Part shown: piece after piece, positions 16,916-26,137 of the stretch | How the letters are laid out: every line of letters begins with the position of its first letter | Numbering within the stretch: position 1 is the stretch's first letter | Origin: JBQSUQ01 sp052384575 | Lineage (GTDB): Bacteria; Pseudomonadota; Gammaproteobacteria; Enterobacterales; Pasteurellaceae | Length of the DNA: 64,000 nucleotides | Assembly: GCA_052384575.1 (NCBI GenBank) | Contig: JBQSUQ010000017.1 | Reading direction: 5' to 3' (one strand) | Notes under the pieces: generated by a model | The model's input: the letters and a program-made list of their open reading frames with translations, nothing else | Databases searched by the model: none | Told to the model about the DNA's origin: nothing | Program-made: the position numbers and the translations under genes

Positions 16916-18022
16916 TTATTCCTTTGGAAAAACGACGCCAAGACAGACCGCACTTTTGGCACCTGTGACACTTGGCATATTGCTAGGTAAATTATTCATA
17001 CGCTGATAAGCCAGCCATGCAAATGCAGCGGCTTCTACATAGTCTAAATCAACGCCATAATCATTGGTGGTTTGCACTTGCCATTGTGGTAGATGATCCT
17101 TAAGGGATTGCATAATCAATGGATTTTTTGCGCCACCACCACATACTAATAAGCGGCAAGGATAGCTTGTTTGAAAGTGATTGAGCTCTTGCACAATGCC
17201 TTGAACGGTAAATTCCACAAGGGTGCGTTGTATATCTGCGGGCAAAAGTGCGGTGTATTTTGCTAACTTTTTGTCGAGCCAATGCAGATTGAATAACTCG
17301 CGTCCTGTACTTTTGGGTGCAGGCTGTTGGAAAAAAGGTTCATCCAATAAATCTTTAAGTAATGCCAGATTAATGTGCCCTGTTTTCGCCCATTGCGCAT
17401 TTTTGTCGTAACGTTTGCCTTGATGACGCTCAATCCAACTGTCCAACAAGGCATTGCCCACGCCCACATCATAACCAATGGAGTCTTGATTAGGTTGCAA
17501 GACGGAAATATTACTGATACCGCCAATATTCAGCACCACAGTAAAATATTGTGGATCTGCAAATAAGGCTTGATGAAAAGCAGGCACCAATGGCGCGCCT
17601 TGCCCGCCCATTGCCATATCTTTACGACGAAAATCGGCAATGGTGGTAATCCCTGTTCGAGCTGCGACAAGATTCATATCACCAATTTGCATCGTGAATG
17701 GATAAGTTGAATTTGGCGAGTGCCAGATAGTTTGTCCATGACAACCAATGGCTTGGATATGTTCGGGATTGATTTGATGTTTATGCAGAAAATGATTAAC
17801 GCTATCGGCATAAAGTAGGCCGAGTTGATGATCAATTTCGCCCAAGTTTTGCAAACTGGTTTGTCCGGATTGCAATAATGCGCTGAGCTGCTGACGCAGC
17901 GCTTCAGGCATTGGTGTAAAATCAGTGGCAATCATTTTTGGCGTGGATTGGAAATCCAATAAAGCAATATCTACGCCATCTAAGCTCGTTCCCGACATAA
18001 TGCCAAGATAATATTGTTGCAT
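16916..18022 (-). CDS. anmK: Anhydro-N-acetylmuramic acid kinase
   Basis: Phosphorylates and hydrolyses 1,6-anhydro-MurNAc to MurNAc-6-phosphate. It is an ASKHA-fold kinase with an N-terminal phosphate loop, GIMSGTSLDGVD, and the later LNIGGISNIS and LVCGGGAKNP motifs. The frame is open from a TTG at 18034, but the ATG at 18022 is preceded by GGGAAAG at Shine-Dalgarno distance and gives the usual MQQYYLGIMSG start. The protein is then 368 residues. It is the first gene of anmK-murQ. Confidence 0.95.
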   Translation of the reverse strand: MQQYYLGIMSGTSLDGVDIALLDFQSTPKMIATDFTPMPEALRQQLSALLQSGQTSLQNLGEIDHQLGLLYADSVNHFLHKHQINPEHIQAIGCHGQTIWHSPNSTYPFTMQIGDMNLVAARTGITTIADFRRKDMAMGGQGAPLVPAFHQALFADPQYFTVVLNIGGISNISVLQPNQDSIGYDVGVGNALLDSWIERHQGKRYDKNAQWAKTGHINLALLKDLLDEPFFQQPAPKSTGRELFNLHWLDKKLAKYTALLPADIQRTLVEFTVQGIVQELNHFQTSYPCRLLVCGGGAKNPLIMQSLKDHLPQWQVQTTNDYGVDLDYVEAAAFAWLAYQRMNNLPSNMPSVTGAKSAVCLGVVFPKE

Positions 18023-18196
18023 AAGCTTTCCCAATAAAATTTTTGCTCATTATAACCAAAAGCAGCAAAATTAAGTGATTTTTCACCGCACTTTTTGTGA
18101 TGAGTTTAGCAAACCTCATTGAAATTGCTTTTTTTCTACTGAGCTTGCGTTTATGATGAAAAGCGTTTTAATCACTTTATGTGCCAGAGAAATCCT

Positions 18197-19069
18197 ATGT
18201 CGTTAATGTTGAATATTTATCGAAAATACCTGTCTTATCAAACCCATAGCTTTATTAGCGTTGAGCATATTCAAAAAAAAGTACAGAGTGCAAAACCGCG
18301 TGCCGATATTTCAGATAGCCTCAAACAACGTTGTCAGGTTGAGGTGGAATATGTGCAGGAACGACAGGTGATTCGCTTAAAGCCATATCAGCACGCCAGC
18401 AATACGACTTTGTTCTATTTGCATGGTGGCGCTTATGTGAATGATTTGGTGCCAGCACATTGGCAAATTATTGAGGAATTGATCAAGCGTACTGGTGCCA
18501 CAGTGATTGTGCCTATTTATCGTCCAGCTCCTTATGGCAATATTGATACGGAATTACCTTTTGTGCTAGCCACTTATCAACAATATTGCCAACAAGGCTG
18601 TTATTTTGTAGGTGATTCAGCTGGCGCAGGATTGGCGTTAGCTTTGGCGATTGAATTGCGAAATCAACATCAACTTTTGCCAAAAGGATTATTTTTGTTT
18701 TCCCCTTGGTTAGATGTAACGATGACGCATCCCTATGTGGATGAGATTGCACCAAAAGATCCGATGCTAGGCAAAGACAGTCTGATTTGGTGTGGACAAC
18801 AATGGGCTGGCAAGCGTTCGACAACCGATCCGCAGGTCAGTCCCATTTATGATGAATTGAGTGATTTGCCTCCAATGCATATTTATCAAGGCACTTGCGA
18901 TATGTTATTTGGCGATGTAGAAAAGCTTTCACAAAAAATCAAAACTACTAACACGCCTTGTAAAGTGAACATCTTTGATAATGCTTTCCATGTATTTATT
19001 GGTATTATTTCTTTACCTGAATCGCAGCAAGTGTTTGATGATGTGGCGAAGCAAATCCGTTTGGCATGA
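18197..19069 (+). CDS. Alpha/beta hydrolase of the HSL (esterase) type
   Basis: Likely cytoplasmic carboxylesterase or lipase of unknown substrate. The oxyanion-hole motif LHGGAY and the nucleophile elbow GDSAGAG are clear. An Asp in the GTCDMLFGD region and a His in FDNAFHVF complete the triad. No signal peptide. An upstream in-frame ATG at 18179 would add six residues. I prefer 18197 (MSLMLN), but both have only weak ribosome sites. It stands alone between divergent anmK and glmU. Confidence 0.85.
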   Translation: MSLMLNIYRKYLSYQTHSFISVEHIQKKVQSAKPRADISDSLKQRCQVEVEYVQERQVIRLKPYQHASNTTLFYLHGGAYVNDLVPAHWQIIEELIKRTGATVIVPIYRPAPYGNIDTELPFVLATYQQYCQQGCYFVGDSAGAGLALALAIELRNQHQLLPKGLFLFSPWLDVTMTHPYVDEIAPKDPMLGKDSLIWCGQQWAGKRSTTDPQVSPIYDELSDLPPMHIYQGTCDMLFGDVEKLSQKIKTTNTPCKVNIFDNAFHVFIGIISLPESQQVFDDVAKQIRLA

Positions 19070-19153
19070 ATTTAATAAAGGAGTGATAAATTTCATTCCA
19101 CATATAGCAAAAATTAAGTGTAAAATAACCGCACTTATCACTAAAGTAGAGAA

Positions 19154-20527
19154 ATGATTATGAATAAATTAAGTGTTGTGATTTTGGCAGCGGGTAAAGG
19201 CACTCGTATGTATTCGGCGCTGCCTAAAGTGTTGCACAAAGTGGCGGGTAAGCCTATGGTGAAACATGTGATTGATACCGCTAAGCAATTAAGTGCGGAT
19301 CAAATTCATTTAATTTATGGGCATGAAGCTGAATTATTAAAAGCGCGTTTAGCGGAAGAACCTGTGAATTGGGTACATCAAGCCGAGCAATTAGGAACAG
19401 GTCATGCGATGCAACAAGCAGCACCTTTTTTTAAGGATGATGAAAATATTTTGATGTTGTATGGTGATGCGCCATTAATTACTAAAGAAACCTTAGAGAA
19501 ACTCATTGCAGCTAAACCGGAAAAAGGGATTGCACTCTTAACGGTTAAATTAGATAACCCAACAGGATATGGTCGTATTATTCGTGAAAATGGTTCTGTG
19601 GTGGCAATTGTTGAACAAAAAGATGCTAATCCAGAACAACTGAAAATCCAAGAAGTGAATACTGGGGTGATGGTATCTGATGGTGCTAGCTTTAAAAAAT
19701 GGTTAGCGCGTTTAGATAATAATAATAATGCGCAAGGCGAATACTATATGACCGATGTGATTGGCTTAGCCAATCAAGATGGTTGTCAGGTTGCGGCGGT
19801 GACTGCTGATGATATTATGGAAGTGGAAGGGGCGAACAATCGCTTACAACTTAATGCCTTAGAACGTTATTATCAACGCAAACAAGCACAAAAATTATTA
19901 TTAGCTGGCGTGAGTTTGGCAGATATAGATCGTTTTGATTTACGTGGTGAATTAAGCCATGGCAAAGATTGTGAAATTGATATTAATGTGATTTTTGAAG
20001 GCAAAGTACAATTAGGTAATCAAGTTAAAATCGGCGCAGGTTGTGTACTGAAAAATGTGGTTGTAGCTGATAATGTGGAAATCAAACCTTATTCTGTACT
20101 GGAAGACTGCGTGGTTGGTGAAAAAGCAGCAATAGGTCCATTCTCACGTTTGCGTCCAGGTGCAGAGTTAGCGGCAGAAACGCACGTAGGCAACTTTGTG
20201 GAAATCAAAAAAGCGCATATTGGTAAAGGGTCTAAAGTCAATCACCTTACCTATGTAGGCGATGCAGAAGTAGGACAAAATTGTAACATTGGCGCAGGTG
20301 TGATTACCTGTAACTATGATGGTGCGAATAAATTTAAAACCATTATTGGCGATAATGTTTTCGTGGGTTCAGATAGCCAGTTGGTTGCGCCTGTTACTAT
20401 TGCTGATGGGGCAACGATTGGAGCTGGTTCAACAGTGACGAAAGATGTAGCACAAGATGAGTTAGTGATTAGCCGCGTGCCACAACGCCATATTCGTGGC
20501 TGGCAACGTCCAATGAAGAAAAAGTAA
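19154..20527 (+). CDS. glmU: Bifunctional GlcNAc-1-P uridyltransferase / GlcN-1-P acetyltransferase
   Basis: Makes UDP-GlcNAc for peptidoglycan and LPS. The N-terminal pyrophosphorylase domain holds LAAGKGTRM and ALPKVLHKVAGKPM. The C-terminal left-handed beta-helix shows hexapeptide repeats from about residue 250 on and the acetyltransferase segment IGAGVITCNYDGANK. 457 residues matches the family. Starts at 19154 or 19160 are both possible; GAGA precedes the first at a good distance. An uptake signal sits just upstream (19138-19146). Confidence 0.97.
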   Translation: MIMNKLSVVILAAGKGTRMYSALPKVLHKVAGKPMVKHVIDTAKQLSADQIHLIYGHEAELLKARLAEEPVNWVHQAEQLGTGHAMQQAAPFFKDDENILMLYGDAPLITKETLEKLIAAKPEKGIALLTVKLDNPTGYGRIIRENGSVVAIVEQKDANPEQLKIQEVNTGVMVSDGASFKKWLARLDNNNNAQGEYYMTDVIGLANQDGCQVAAVTADDIMEVEGANNRLQLNALERYYQRKQAQKLLLAGVSLADIDRFDLRGELSHGKDCEIDINVIFEGKVQLGNQVKIGAGCVLKNVVVADNVEIKPYSVLEDCVVGEKAAIGPFSRLRPGAELAAETHVGNFVEIKKAHIGKGSKVNHLTYVGDAEVGQNCNIGAGVITCNYDGANKFKTIIGDNVFVGSDSQLVAPVTIADGATIGAGSTVTKDVAQDELVISRVPQRHIRGWQRPMKKK

Positions 20528-20537
20528 CATTTTTGTG

Positions 20538-20565
20538 AAAAGCACGCGTTAATGCGTGCTTTTTT
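20538..20565 (+). terminator. glmU terminator
   Basis: AAAGCACGC-loop-GCGTGCTTT followed by a T run. Confidence 0.9.
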
Positions 20566-20631
20566 ATTGTGTAGATTGATTTAGGTCAAAAAATATGCAG
20601 AAAGATGGTGTTTAATCAAGCTAATGTTCAG

Positions 20632-20653
20632 AAATATGATCTAGTTAACATTT
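20632..20653 (+). promoter_or_regulatory. CRP-binding site upstream of pckA
   Basis: The 22-bp stretch matches the symmetrical CRP consensus at 19 of 22 positions, with the core TGATCTAG intact. Its centre (20642.5) is about 40-41 bases before the start point predicted from the -10 at 20671, the class II activator position. Confidence 0.75.
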
Positions 20654-20670
20654 TTTTTATCGGAAGTGTT

Positions 20671-20676
20671 TATAAT
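20671..20676 (+). promoter_or_regulatory. pckA promoter -10 box
   Basis: Perfect TATAAT 47 bases before the pckA ATG. The -35 place is covered by the CRP site, consistent with CRP dependence. Confidence 0.7.
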
Positions 20677-20722
20677 ACTCCCATCTAGTTATTTTTTTAT
20701 TTTTAACGTTATGAGGTAAGCT

Positions 20723-22339
20723 ATGACAGACTTAAACAAAGTAATTAAAGACCTGAACGAATTAGGTATCTATGATATTAAAGAAATCGTATATAACCCT
20801 AGTTATGAGCAGTTATTTGAAGAAGAAACCAAACCAGGTTTAGAAGGTTATGAAAAAGGTATCGTAACCACTTCAGGTGCTGTTGCAGTTGATACAGGTA
20901 TTTTTACTGGTCGTTCACCAAAAGATAAATATATCGTATTAGATGAAACATCAAAAGATACAGTATGGTGGACAAGCGATGCAGCGAAAAATGATAACAA
21001 ACCAATGAATCAAGCTACATGGCAAAGTCTAAAAGAGTTAGTTACTAACCAACTTTCTCGTAAACGCTTATTTGTTATTGATGCATTCTGTGGTGCGAAC
21101 GAAGATACTCGTTTATCAGTACGTATTGTAACTGAAGTAGCATGGCAAGCACATTTCGTGAAAAACATGTTTATTCGCCCATCTGATGCAGAATTAGTGA
21201 ATTTCAAACCTGATTTCACAGTAATGAACGGTTCTAAAGTAACTAATCCAAACTGGAAAGAACAAGGCTTAAATTCTGAAAACTTTATCGCATTTAACTT
21301 AACTGAAGGTGTGCAATTAATCGGTGGTACTTGGTACGGCGGCGAAATGAAAAAAGGTATGTTCTCAATGATGAACTACTTCTTACCATTAAAAGGCGTT
21401 GCATCAATGCACTGTTCAGCTAACGTAGGTAAAGATGGCGATGTAGCTGTATTCTTCGGTTTATCTGGTACAGGTAAAACAACCCTTTCAACTGATCCAA
21501 AACGTCAATTAATCGGTGATGATGAGCATGGTTGGGACGATGATGGTGTATTCAACTACGAAGGTGGTTGCTATGCGAAAACAATCAAACTTTCACCAGA
21601 AAATGAGCCAGATATCTACAAAGCAATCAAACGTGATGCATTATTAGAAAACGTAGTTGTGCGTGCTGATGGTTCTGTTGACTATGATGATGGTTCAAAA
21701 ACAGAAAATACTCGTGTTTCTTACCCAATTTATCATATCGATAATATCGTTACTCCTGTATCAAAAGCGGGTCATGCGAAAAAAGTTATTTTCTTAACTG
21801 CTGATGCATTCGGTGTATTACCACCAGTATCTAAATTAACGCCAGAACAAACCAAATACTATTTCTTATCTGGTTTCACTGCGAAATTAGCAGGTACAGA
21901 ACGTGGTATCACAGAACCAACACCAACATTCTCAGCTTGTTTCGGTGCAGCATTCTTATCACTTCACCCAACTCAATATGCTGAAGTGTTAGTGAAACGT
22001 ATGGAAGCTGCTGGTGCAGAAGCTTACTTAGTGAACACTGGTTGGAATGGTACAGGTAAACGTATCTCAATCAAAGATACTCGCGGTATCATCGATGCAA
22101 TCTTAGATGGTTCAATTGAAAATGCTGAAATGGGTAAATTACCAATCTTCGATTTATCAATTCCAAAAGCATTACCAGGTGTTGACCCTGCAATCTTAGA
22201 TCCTCGTGATACTTATGCAGACAAAGCACAATGGCAAAGCAAAGCTGAAGATCTTGCAGGTCGTTTCGTGAAAAACTTTGAAAAATATACGACAAACGAC
22301 GAAGGCAAAGCATTAGTTGCTGCAGGTCCTAAAGCTTAA
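20723..22339 (+). CDS. pckA: Phosphoenolpyruvate carboxykinase (ATP)
   Basis: Interconverts oxaloacetate and PEP. In this family of CO2-loving bacteria it often runs towards oxaloacetate to feed succinate production. The N-terminal FTGRSPKDKYIV (substrate arginine) and the P-loop GLSGTGKTTLS at about residues 246-256 are present, as are the metal-site IGDDEHGWDD and the adenine-site ENTRVSYP. 538 residues. Codon use is strongly biased and uptake signals are absent, as in the other highly expressed genes here. A CRP site controls it. AGG lies 8 bases before the ATG. Confidence 0.97.
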   Translation: MTDLNKVIKDLNELGIYDIKEIVYNPSYEQLFEEETKPGLEGYEKGIVTTSGAVAVDTGIFTGRSPKDKYIVLDETSKDTVWWTSDAAKNDNKPMNQATWQSLKELVTNQLSRKRLFVIDAFCGANEDTRLSVRIVTEVAWQAHFVKNMFIRPSDAELVNFKPDFTVMNGSKVTNPNWKEQGLNSENFIAFNLTEGVQLIGGTWYGGEMKKGMFSMMNYFLPLKGVASMHCSANVGKDGDVAVFFGLSGTGKTTLSTDPKRQLIGDDEHGWDDDGVFNYEGGCYAKTIKLSPENEPDIYKAIKRDALLENVVVRADGSVDYDDGSKTENTRVSYPIYHIDNIVTPVSKAGHAKKVIFLTADAFGVLPPVSKLTPEQTKYYFLSGFTAKLAGTERGITEPTPTFSACFGAAFLSLHPTQYAEVLVKRMEAAGAEAYLVNTGWNGTGKRISIKDTRGIIDAILDGSIENAEMGKLPIFDLSIPKALPGVDPAILDPRDTYADKAQWQSKAEDLAGRFVKNFEKYTTNDEGKALVAAGPKA

Positions 22340-22358
22340 TTAGCTTCAAGTGAAAGCA

Positions 22359-22391
22359 AAACAGCCAGAATTGATTTCTGGCTGTTTTTTT
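22359..22391 (+). terminator. pckA terminator
   Basis: AAACAGCCAGAA-TTGA-TTTCTGGCTGTTT with a T tail directly after pckA. Confidence 0.92.
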
Positions 22392-22425
22392 ATGATCAGA
22401 GAAAGGATAAAAAAGTGCGGTCAAT

Positions 22426-23229
22426 TTATGCCGACTTTTTTCCTTTTTCTTCTTTTTTTACTTCATCCCATAGCAAATCCATTGCCATCAAATTGCTTTG
22501 TTGACAGGTTTTGCCTTGCTCATTTAATTTCTGTTCAACAGAGCGGAAACGTCGCTCAAATTTATGATTGGCTTGGCGTAAACTTTCTTCTGCATTGCAA
22601 TTTAAATGACGGCTTAAATTGACAGTGGCAAATAATAAATCACCAAGTTCTTCATTAATGCGCTCCACATTGCGTTCTGGTTGATTGATTTCTTGTTTTA
22701 CTTCATCAATTTCTTCATGCAGCTTATTGATCACATCATTAATATTATTCCAATCAAAGCCCACTTTAGCGCATTGCTTTTGCAATTTTTGTGCGCGGAG
22801 TAAGGCAGGAAAAGCATGGGGAATATTGTCTAAAATAGAGTGCGGTCCATTTTTTTGTACTTTTTCTTTGGCTTTCATCTCATTCCAATTAGCTAAGGCC
22901 TCTTGCTCATTGGTGGCAGATTTATCGCCAAATACATGAGGGTGACGACGCACAATTTTTTCTGCTACATCATTTAACACATCATCAAAAGTAAACAACC
23001 CATCTTCAGTGGCGAGTTGGCTAAAAAATACTACTTGTAATAATAAATCACCTAATTCTTCGCGTAAATTGGCGACATTATTTTGCTCAATGGCATCAAT
23101 GGTTTCGTAGGTTTCTTCCACTAAACAAGGGATCATGGATTGATAGGTTTGTTTTAAATCCCAAGGACAACCACCATTAGGATCGCGCAATTTCGCGATA
23201 AGCTGAATAAAATGTTCAATTGGATGCAT
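22426..23229 (-). CDS. mazG: Nucleoside triphosphate pyrophosphohydrolase MazG
   Basis: House-cleaning NTP pyrophosphatase. It has two tandem MazG helical domains, each with Glu-rich metal sites: EETYETIDAIE and ELGDLLLQVVF in the first half, EEIDEVKQEI and EELGDLLFATV in the second. The N-terminal DPNGGCPWDLKQTYQS is typical. 267 residues. The gene lies downstream of glpX but after its own hairpin, so it may have a separate promoter. Its C-terminus is Lys/Glu-rich. Confidence 0.94.
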   Translation of the reverse strand: MHPIEHFIQLIAKLRDPNGGCPWDLKQTYQSMIPCLVEETYETIDAIEQNNVANLREELGDLLLQVVFFSQLATEDGLFTFDDVLNDVAEKIVRRHPHVFGDKSATNEQEALANWNEMKAKEKVQKNGPHSILDNIPHAFPALLRAQKLQKQCAKVGFDWNNINDVINKLHEEIDEVKQEINQPERNVERINEELGDLLFATVNLSRHLNCNAEESLRQANHKFERRFRSVEQKLNEQGKTCQQSNLMAMDLLWDEVKKEEKGKKSA

Positions 23230-23290
23230 ATAAATTTAGATCTCTATTTTGTAGTGCATATGAGATATGTTTGAGGATAACATATTGATT

Positions 23291-23315
23291 AAAAGGGACG
23301 TTATGAAACGTCCCT
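23291..23315 (-). terminator. glpX terminator
   Basis: On the minus strand AGGGACGTTT-loop-AACGTCCCT is followed by TTTTAATC, just after the glpX stop. Confidence 0.75.
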
Positions 23316-23321
23316 ATATCA

Positions 23322-24338
23322 TTATTCTTGAATTAATTGGTAAAGTAATTCGTCTTTACGATCAAGATAATGAGTGGATTGGATACGACGAATAGTACGC
23401 GATCTGCCACGAATTAATAGGGTTTCAGTGGTGGCAAGATTGCCTTTACGCTGAATACCTTTAAGCAAATCACCATTGGTAATACCTGTTGCCGCAAATA
23501 CTAAGTTATCATCTCGTACTAAGCTTTCCAAAGGCAGCACTTCGTTGACTGCGACGCCATATTGTTGGCAACGTTCAATTTCTTGTTGAGCAAGTTGTTG
23601 ATTTTCAGGGGTATCGCCTTTAACTTGATTGCGTGGCAATAAGCGTGCTTGCATATCGCCGCCTAAAGCTCGTACCGCCGCTGCAGTAATCACACCTTCA
23701 GGTGCACCACCAATGCCATAAAGCATATCAACGCCACCTTCTGGCAAACAGCATAATAAAGAACCCGCTACATCGCCATCAGGAATGGCAAGTACTCTTG
23801 CACCCTGTTGTTGAATACGTTTAATCACTTCATCATGGCGTGGTTTAGCTAATACCATAACAGTAACTTGGCTCATTGATTTGCCTAATTTATGGGCAAC
23901 ACGACGAAGATTTTGTTCAATCGGCAAGTTTAAATCGATCATGCCTTCTAATTCTGGACCTACTACTAATTTTTCCATATACATATCAGGCGCGCGTAAG
24001 AAAGTGTCTTTTCCCCCTGCGGCTAACACTGAAATGGCATTAGATTGCCCCATTGCTGTCATGCGAGTACCATCAATAGGATCGACTGCAATTGCAACCT
24101 GTTCGCCAGTGCCAGAACCAAGTTTTTCGCCAATATATAGCATAGGTGCTTCATCAATTTCACCTTCGCCAATTACCACTTCTGCGTCCATTTCAACTTG
24201 GTTTAGCATATAGCGCATGGCTTTTACCGCAGCATCATCTGCTGCATTTTTATTGCCTCTACCAAACCAAGAATAAGCCGCGAGTGCTGCTGCTTCTGTT
24301 ACACGTGAAAATTCAATGGATAATAATCGATTCATCAT
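23322..24338 (-). CDS. glpX: Fructose-1,6-bisphosphatase class II
   Basis: Gluconeogenic phosphatase of the lithium-sensitive superfamily. The metal-site motifs are GEGEIDEAPM and VDPIDGTRM, with DGDVAGSL and GGAPEGVITAAA downstream. 338 residues. Two ATG codons open the frame (24338 and 24335). Unlike enterics, it is not in a glpFKX operon. It is divergent from zapB. Confidence 0.95.
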   Translation of the reverse strand: MMNRLLSIEFSRVTEAAALAAYSWFGRGNKNAADDAAVKAMRYMLNQVEMDAEVVIGEGEIDEAPMLYIGEKLGSGTGEQVAIAVDPIDGTRMTAMGQSNAISVLAAGGKDTFLRAPDMYMEKLVVGPELEGMIDLNLPIEQNLRRVAHKLGKSMSQVTVMVLAKPRHDEVIKRIQQQGARVLAIPDGDVAGSLLCCLPEGGVDMLYGIGGAPEGVITAAAVRALGGDMQARLLPRNQVKGDTPENQQLAQQEIERCQQYGVAVNEVLPLESLVRDDNLVFAATGITNGDLLKGIQRKGNLATTETLLIRGRSRTIRRIQSTHYLDRKDELLYQLIQE

Positions 24339-24503
24339 ACTGAGCTTCCCTAATAGAGTGATATTTGTTGCTTATTTTATCACTCTTACTGCAACGATGG
24401 CGGAAAATTTTTGCGAATATGGATTTTTTCTAACTTGCTACTTTTAAAACAAAGAGGATATAGGTAGAATACTTAAAATTTTACATTTTGTTATCCAAAG
24501 GAA

Positions 24504-24728
24504 GTGATTATGTCATTTGAAATTTTAGATCAACTAGAAAGCAAAGTAAGACAAGCGGTGGAAACTATTCAGTTACTTCAATTAGAAGTGGAAGAGTTAA
24601 AAGAAAAAAACAACCAAGCGCAACAGGCTTATGATGCATTGCGTAATGAAAATGAACAATTAAAAGTGGAACATAATAGCTGGCAAGAGCGTTTACGTTC
24701 ATTATTAGGTCAAATTGACAACGTTTAA
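24504..24728 (+). CDS. zapB: Cell division protein ZapB
   Basis: 74-residue protein that is almost entirely an antiparallel coiled coil (heptads from EILDQLESKV through ENEQLKVEHNSW). It stabilises the Z ring and links it through ZapA and MatP to the Ter region. AAGGAAGTG is a strong ribosome site. The divergent glpX neighbour is also seen in enterics. Confidence 0.92.
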   Translation: MIMSFEILDQLESKVRQAVETIQLLQLEVEELKEKNNQAQQAYDALRNENEQLKVEHNSWQERLRSLLGQIDNV

Positions 24729-24743
24729 TTTCATCCAAACAAT

Positions 24744-24778
24744 AAAAAACCTAGACAATTTTGAGTCTAGGTTTTTTA
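24744..24778. terminator. Bidirectional terminator between zapB and crcB
   Basis: AAAAAACCTAGAC and GTCTAGGTTTTTT flank a short loop, with A and T runs on both sides. It serves both converging genes and touches the crcB stop codon at 24776. Confidence 0.88.
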
Positions 24779-25156
24779 TTTGTAGTAGAGTGAAACAAGA
24801 TAGATACCTAAAAAAGTCGCAGATAAACTACCAATTAAATGACCACTTAATACAAGCAAGCCTAATCCTGCTTTTCCGTTTAGGAAGTTTGTCCAAAATT
24901 CTGCAGAAATGGCGGAAATAGTGCTTAAACTGCCGAAGAAACCAGTGATCATAAATAATTTCCATTGTTCACTGATACTTGGAATATACCAACAAAACGC
25001 AGTGAACACGCCAATGAAAAAACAGCTAGTGAGATTTGCCACTAAAGGACCAAAGGCAAAACTATGGAATAGCGGATTAAAAAATACATAAAGAAGCCAT
25101 CGAGTTACCGCGCCCAGTACGGCACCGATACTCACAATACCAATTGATTGCCACAT
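24776..25156 (-). CDS. crcB: Fluoride ion exporter Fluc/CrcB
   Basis: 126-residue dual-topology fluoride channel with four hydrophobic helices. The family motifs are GAVLGAVTRW at the N-terminus, LVANLTSCFFIGVF (pore Asn) and TGFFGSLSTIS (phenylalanine/serine track). Its ATG overlaps the stop of the HAD phosphatase gene by one base, so it is coupled to that gene. No fluoride riboswitch is recognisable upstream of the pair. Confidence 0.94.
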   Translation of the reverse strand: MWQSIGIVSIGAVLGAVTRWLLYVFFNPLFHSFAFGPLVANLTSCFFIGVFTAFCWYIPSISEQWKLFMITGFFGSLSTISAISAEFWTNFLNGKAGLGLLVLSGHLIGSLSATFLGIYLVSLYYK

Positions 25157-25980
25157 TAATAAACTCCAAAAGTTGCTCTTAAATAACTTGCAACTGCTTC
25201 ATCTTTATTAAAACCAATTCGTTCAAGTTCTGTTAATCTTGCCGCAAGGCGCGGATCCGCATTTGCCATCACACAGCCTTTGCCTACCACTTTTAACATA
25301 TCTTCATCATTCAAACCGTCACCAAAGGCAATGCAATGGTTTAGTTCATAATCGCGTTGCGCCACTAAAGCCGAAAGTGCGGTGGCTTTTGACACATTTT
25401 TATTCATCACTTCCAAACATTGCGGTGTGGAATACACCAAGGTAACGCGATCGCCATATTTTTGTTGTAAACGCTGTTCTAAAGGCAACAAGTCATCTAA
25501 ATGACGTGCAATGAAGAAGATTTTTTGTGTATTGCGACCATGATGTTGTGCGAAATCGACCACTTGATAACTAAACCCACTGTCTTTGTGGTATTTCATC
25601 AAACTTGGAATGTCCACATTAATAAACCAATCATCGCCTTGATAGCTATTCACACAAATACTGTCGTGATCGAATTCCTCTTGCATAATGGCAAAGGCAA
25701 GGTCTTCAGGTAAATAATTACTGTAAATTAAATTGCCTTGTAAATCATGCACTTCCGAACCATTCGAGGTCACCATCGCTGCTCGAGTGGGATCAATCTT
25801 TAATTTGTTCAAAATGAAGGCAACGTCAGGATAACTACGCCCAGTGGCAAGCACAATATCCACTTGTTTGTCTGCTATTTTTTCTAAGGTAGAAATAGTG
25901 AAATCGCCAATAACATGGTTAGCATTTAATAATGTACCGTCCATATCAGATACAACGGCACGGAAAGGAAAGGTTTTCAT
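25156..25980 (-). CDS. Cof-type HAD-IIB sugar-phosphatase
   Basis: 274-residue haloacid-dehalogenase phosphatase. Motif I is SDMDGTLLN (nucleophile and acid Asp), motif II is LATGRS, and motif IV is GDGLNDEDM followed by GCVMANADP. A Cof cap lies between motifs II and III. Enzymes of this group hydrolyse sugar phosphates or cofactor phosphates, and the substrate here cannot be read from sequence. First gene of a two-gene unit with crcB. An uptake signal lies at 25375-25383. Confidence 0.88.
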   Translation of the reverse strand: MKTFPFRAVVSDMDGTLLNANHVIGDFTISTLEKIADKQVDIVLATGRSYPDVAFILNKLKIDPTRAAMVTSNGSEVHDLQGNLIYSNYLPEDLAFAIMQEEFDHDSICVNSYQGDDWFINVDIPSLMKYHKDSGFSYQVVDFAQHHGRNTQKIFFIARHLDDLLPLEQRLQQKYGDRVTLVYSTPQCLEVMNKNVSKATALSALVAQRDYELNHCIAFGDGLNDEDMLKVVGKGCVMANADPRLAARLTELERIGFNKDEAVASYLRATFGVY

Positions 25981-26137
25981 TTTGTATCCTTATTGATAAA
26001 AACGGCTTATATAATAACAAAATATCCTAAAAATGACCGCACTTTTGTGAATAAAATAGTAGGAATATGATTAAAGATCGATATAATGAAAAACAGTTTT
26101 GTAATTTAAAATAACAATAAAATAAGCAAGGACAACA

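Noticed and set aside
18975..19157. Small plus-strand frame at the end of the hydrolase gene
   Set aside because: Overlaps the hydrolase 3' end in another frame, with no ribosome site or recognisable protein features.
22350..22622. Plus-strand frame downstream of pckA
   Set aside because: Starts in the pckA terminator and continues antisense to mazG; a shadow.
26086..26109. Seven-codon frame before ilvG as a possible leader peptide
   Set aside because: It has just one Val and one Ile codon, no ribosome site and no following terminator hairpin; not an attenuator.
25981..26137. Fluoride riboswitch upstream of the HAD-crcB unit
   Set aside because: No conserved pseudoknot-like sequence could be recognised; the gap is short and shared with the ilvG promoter.
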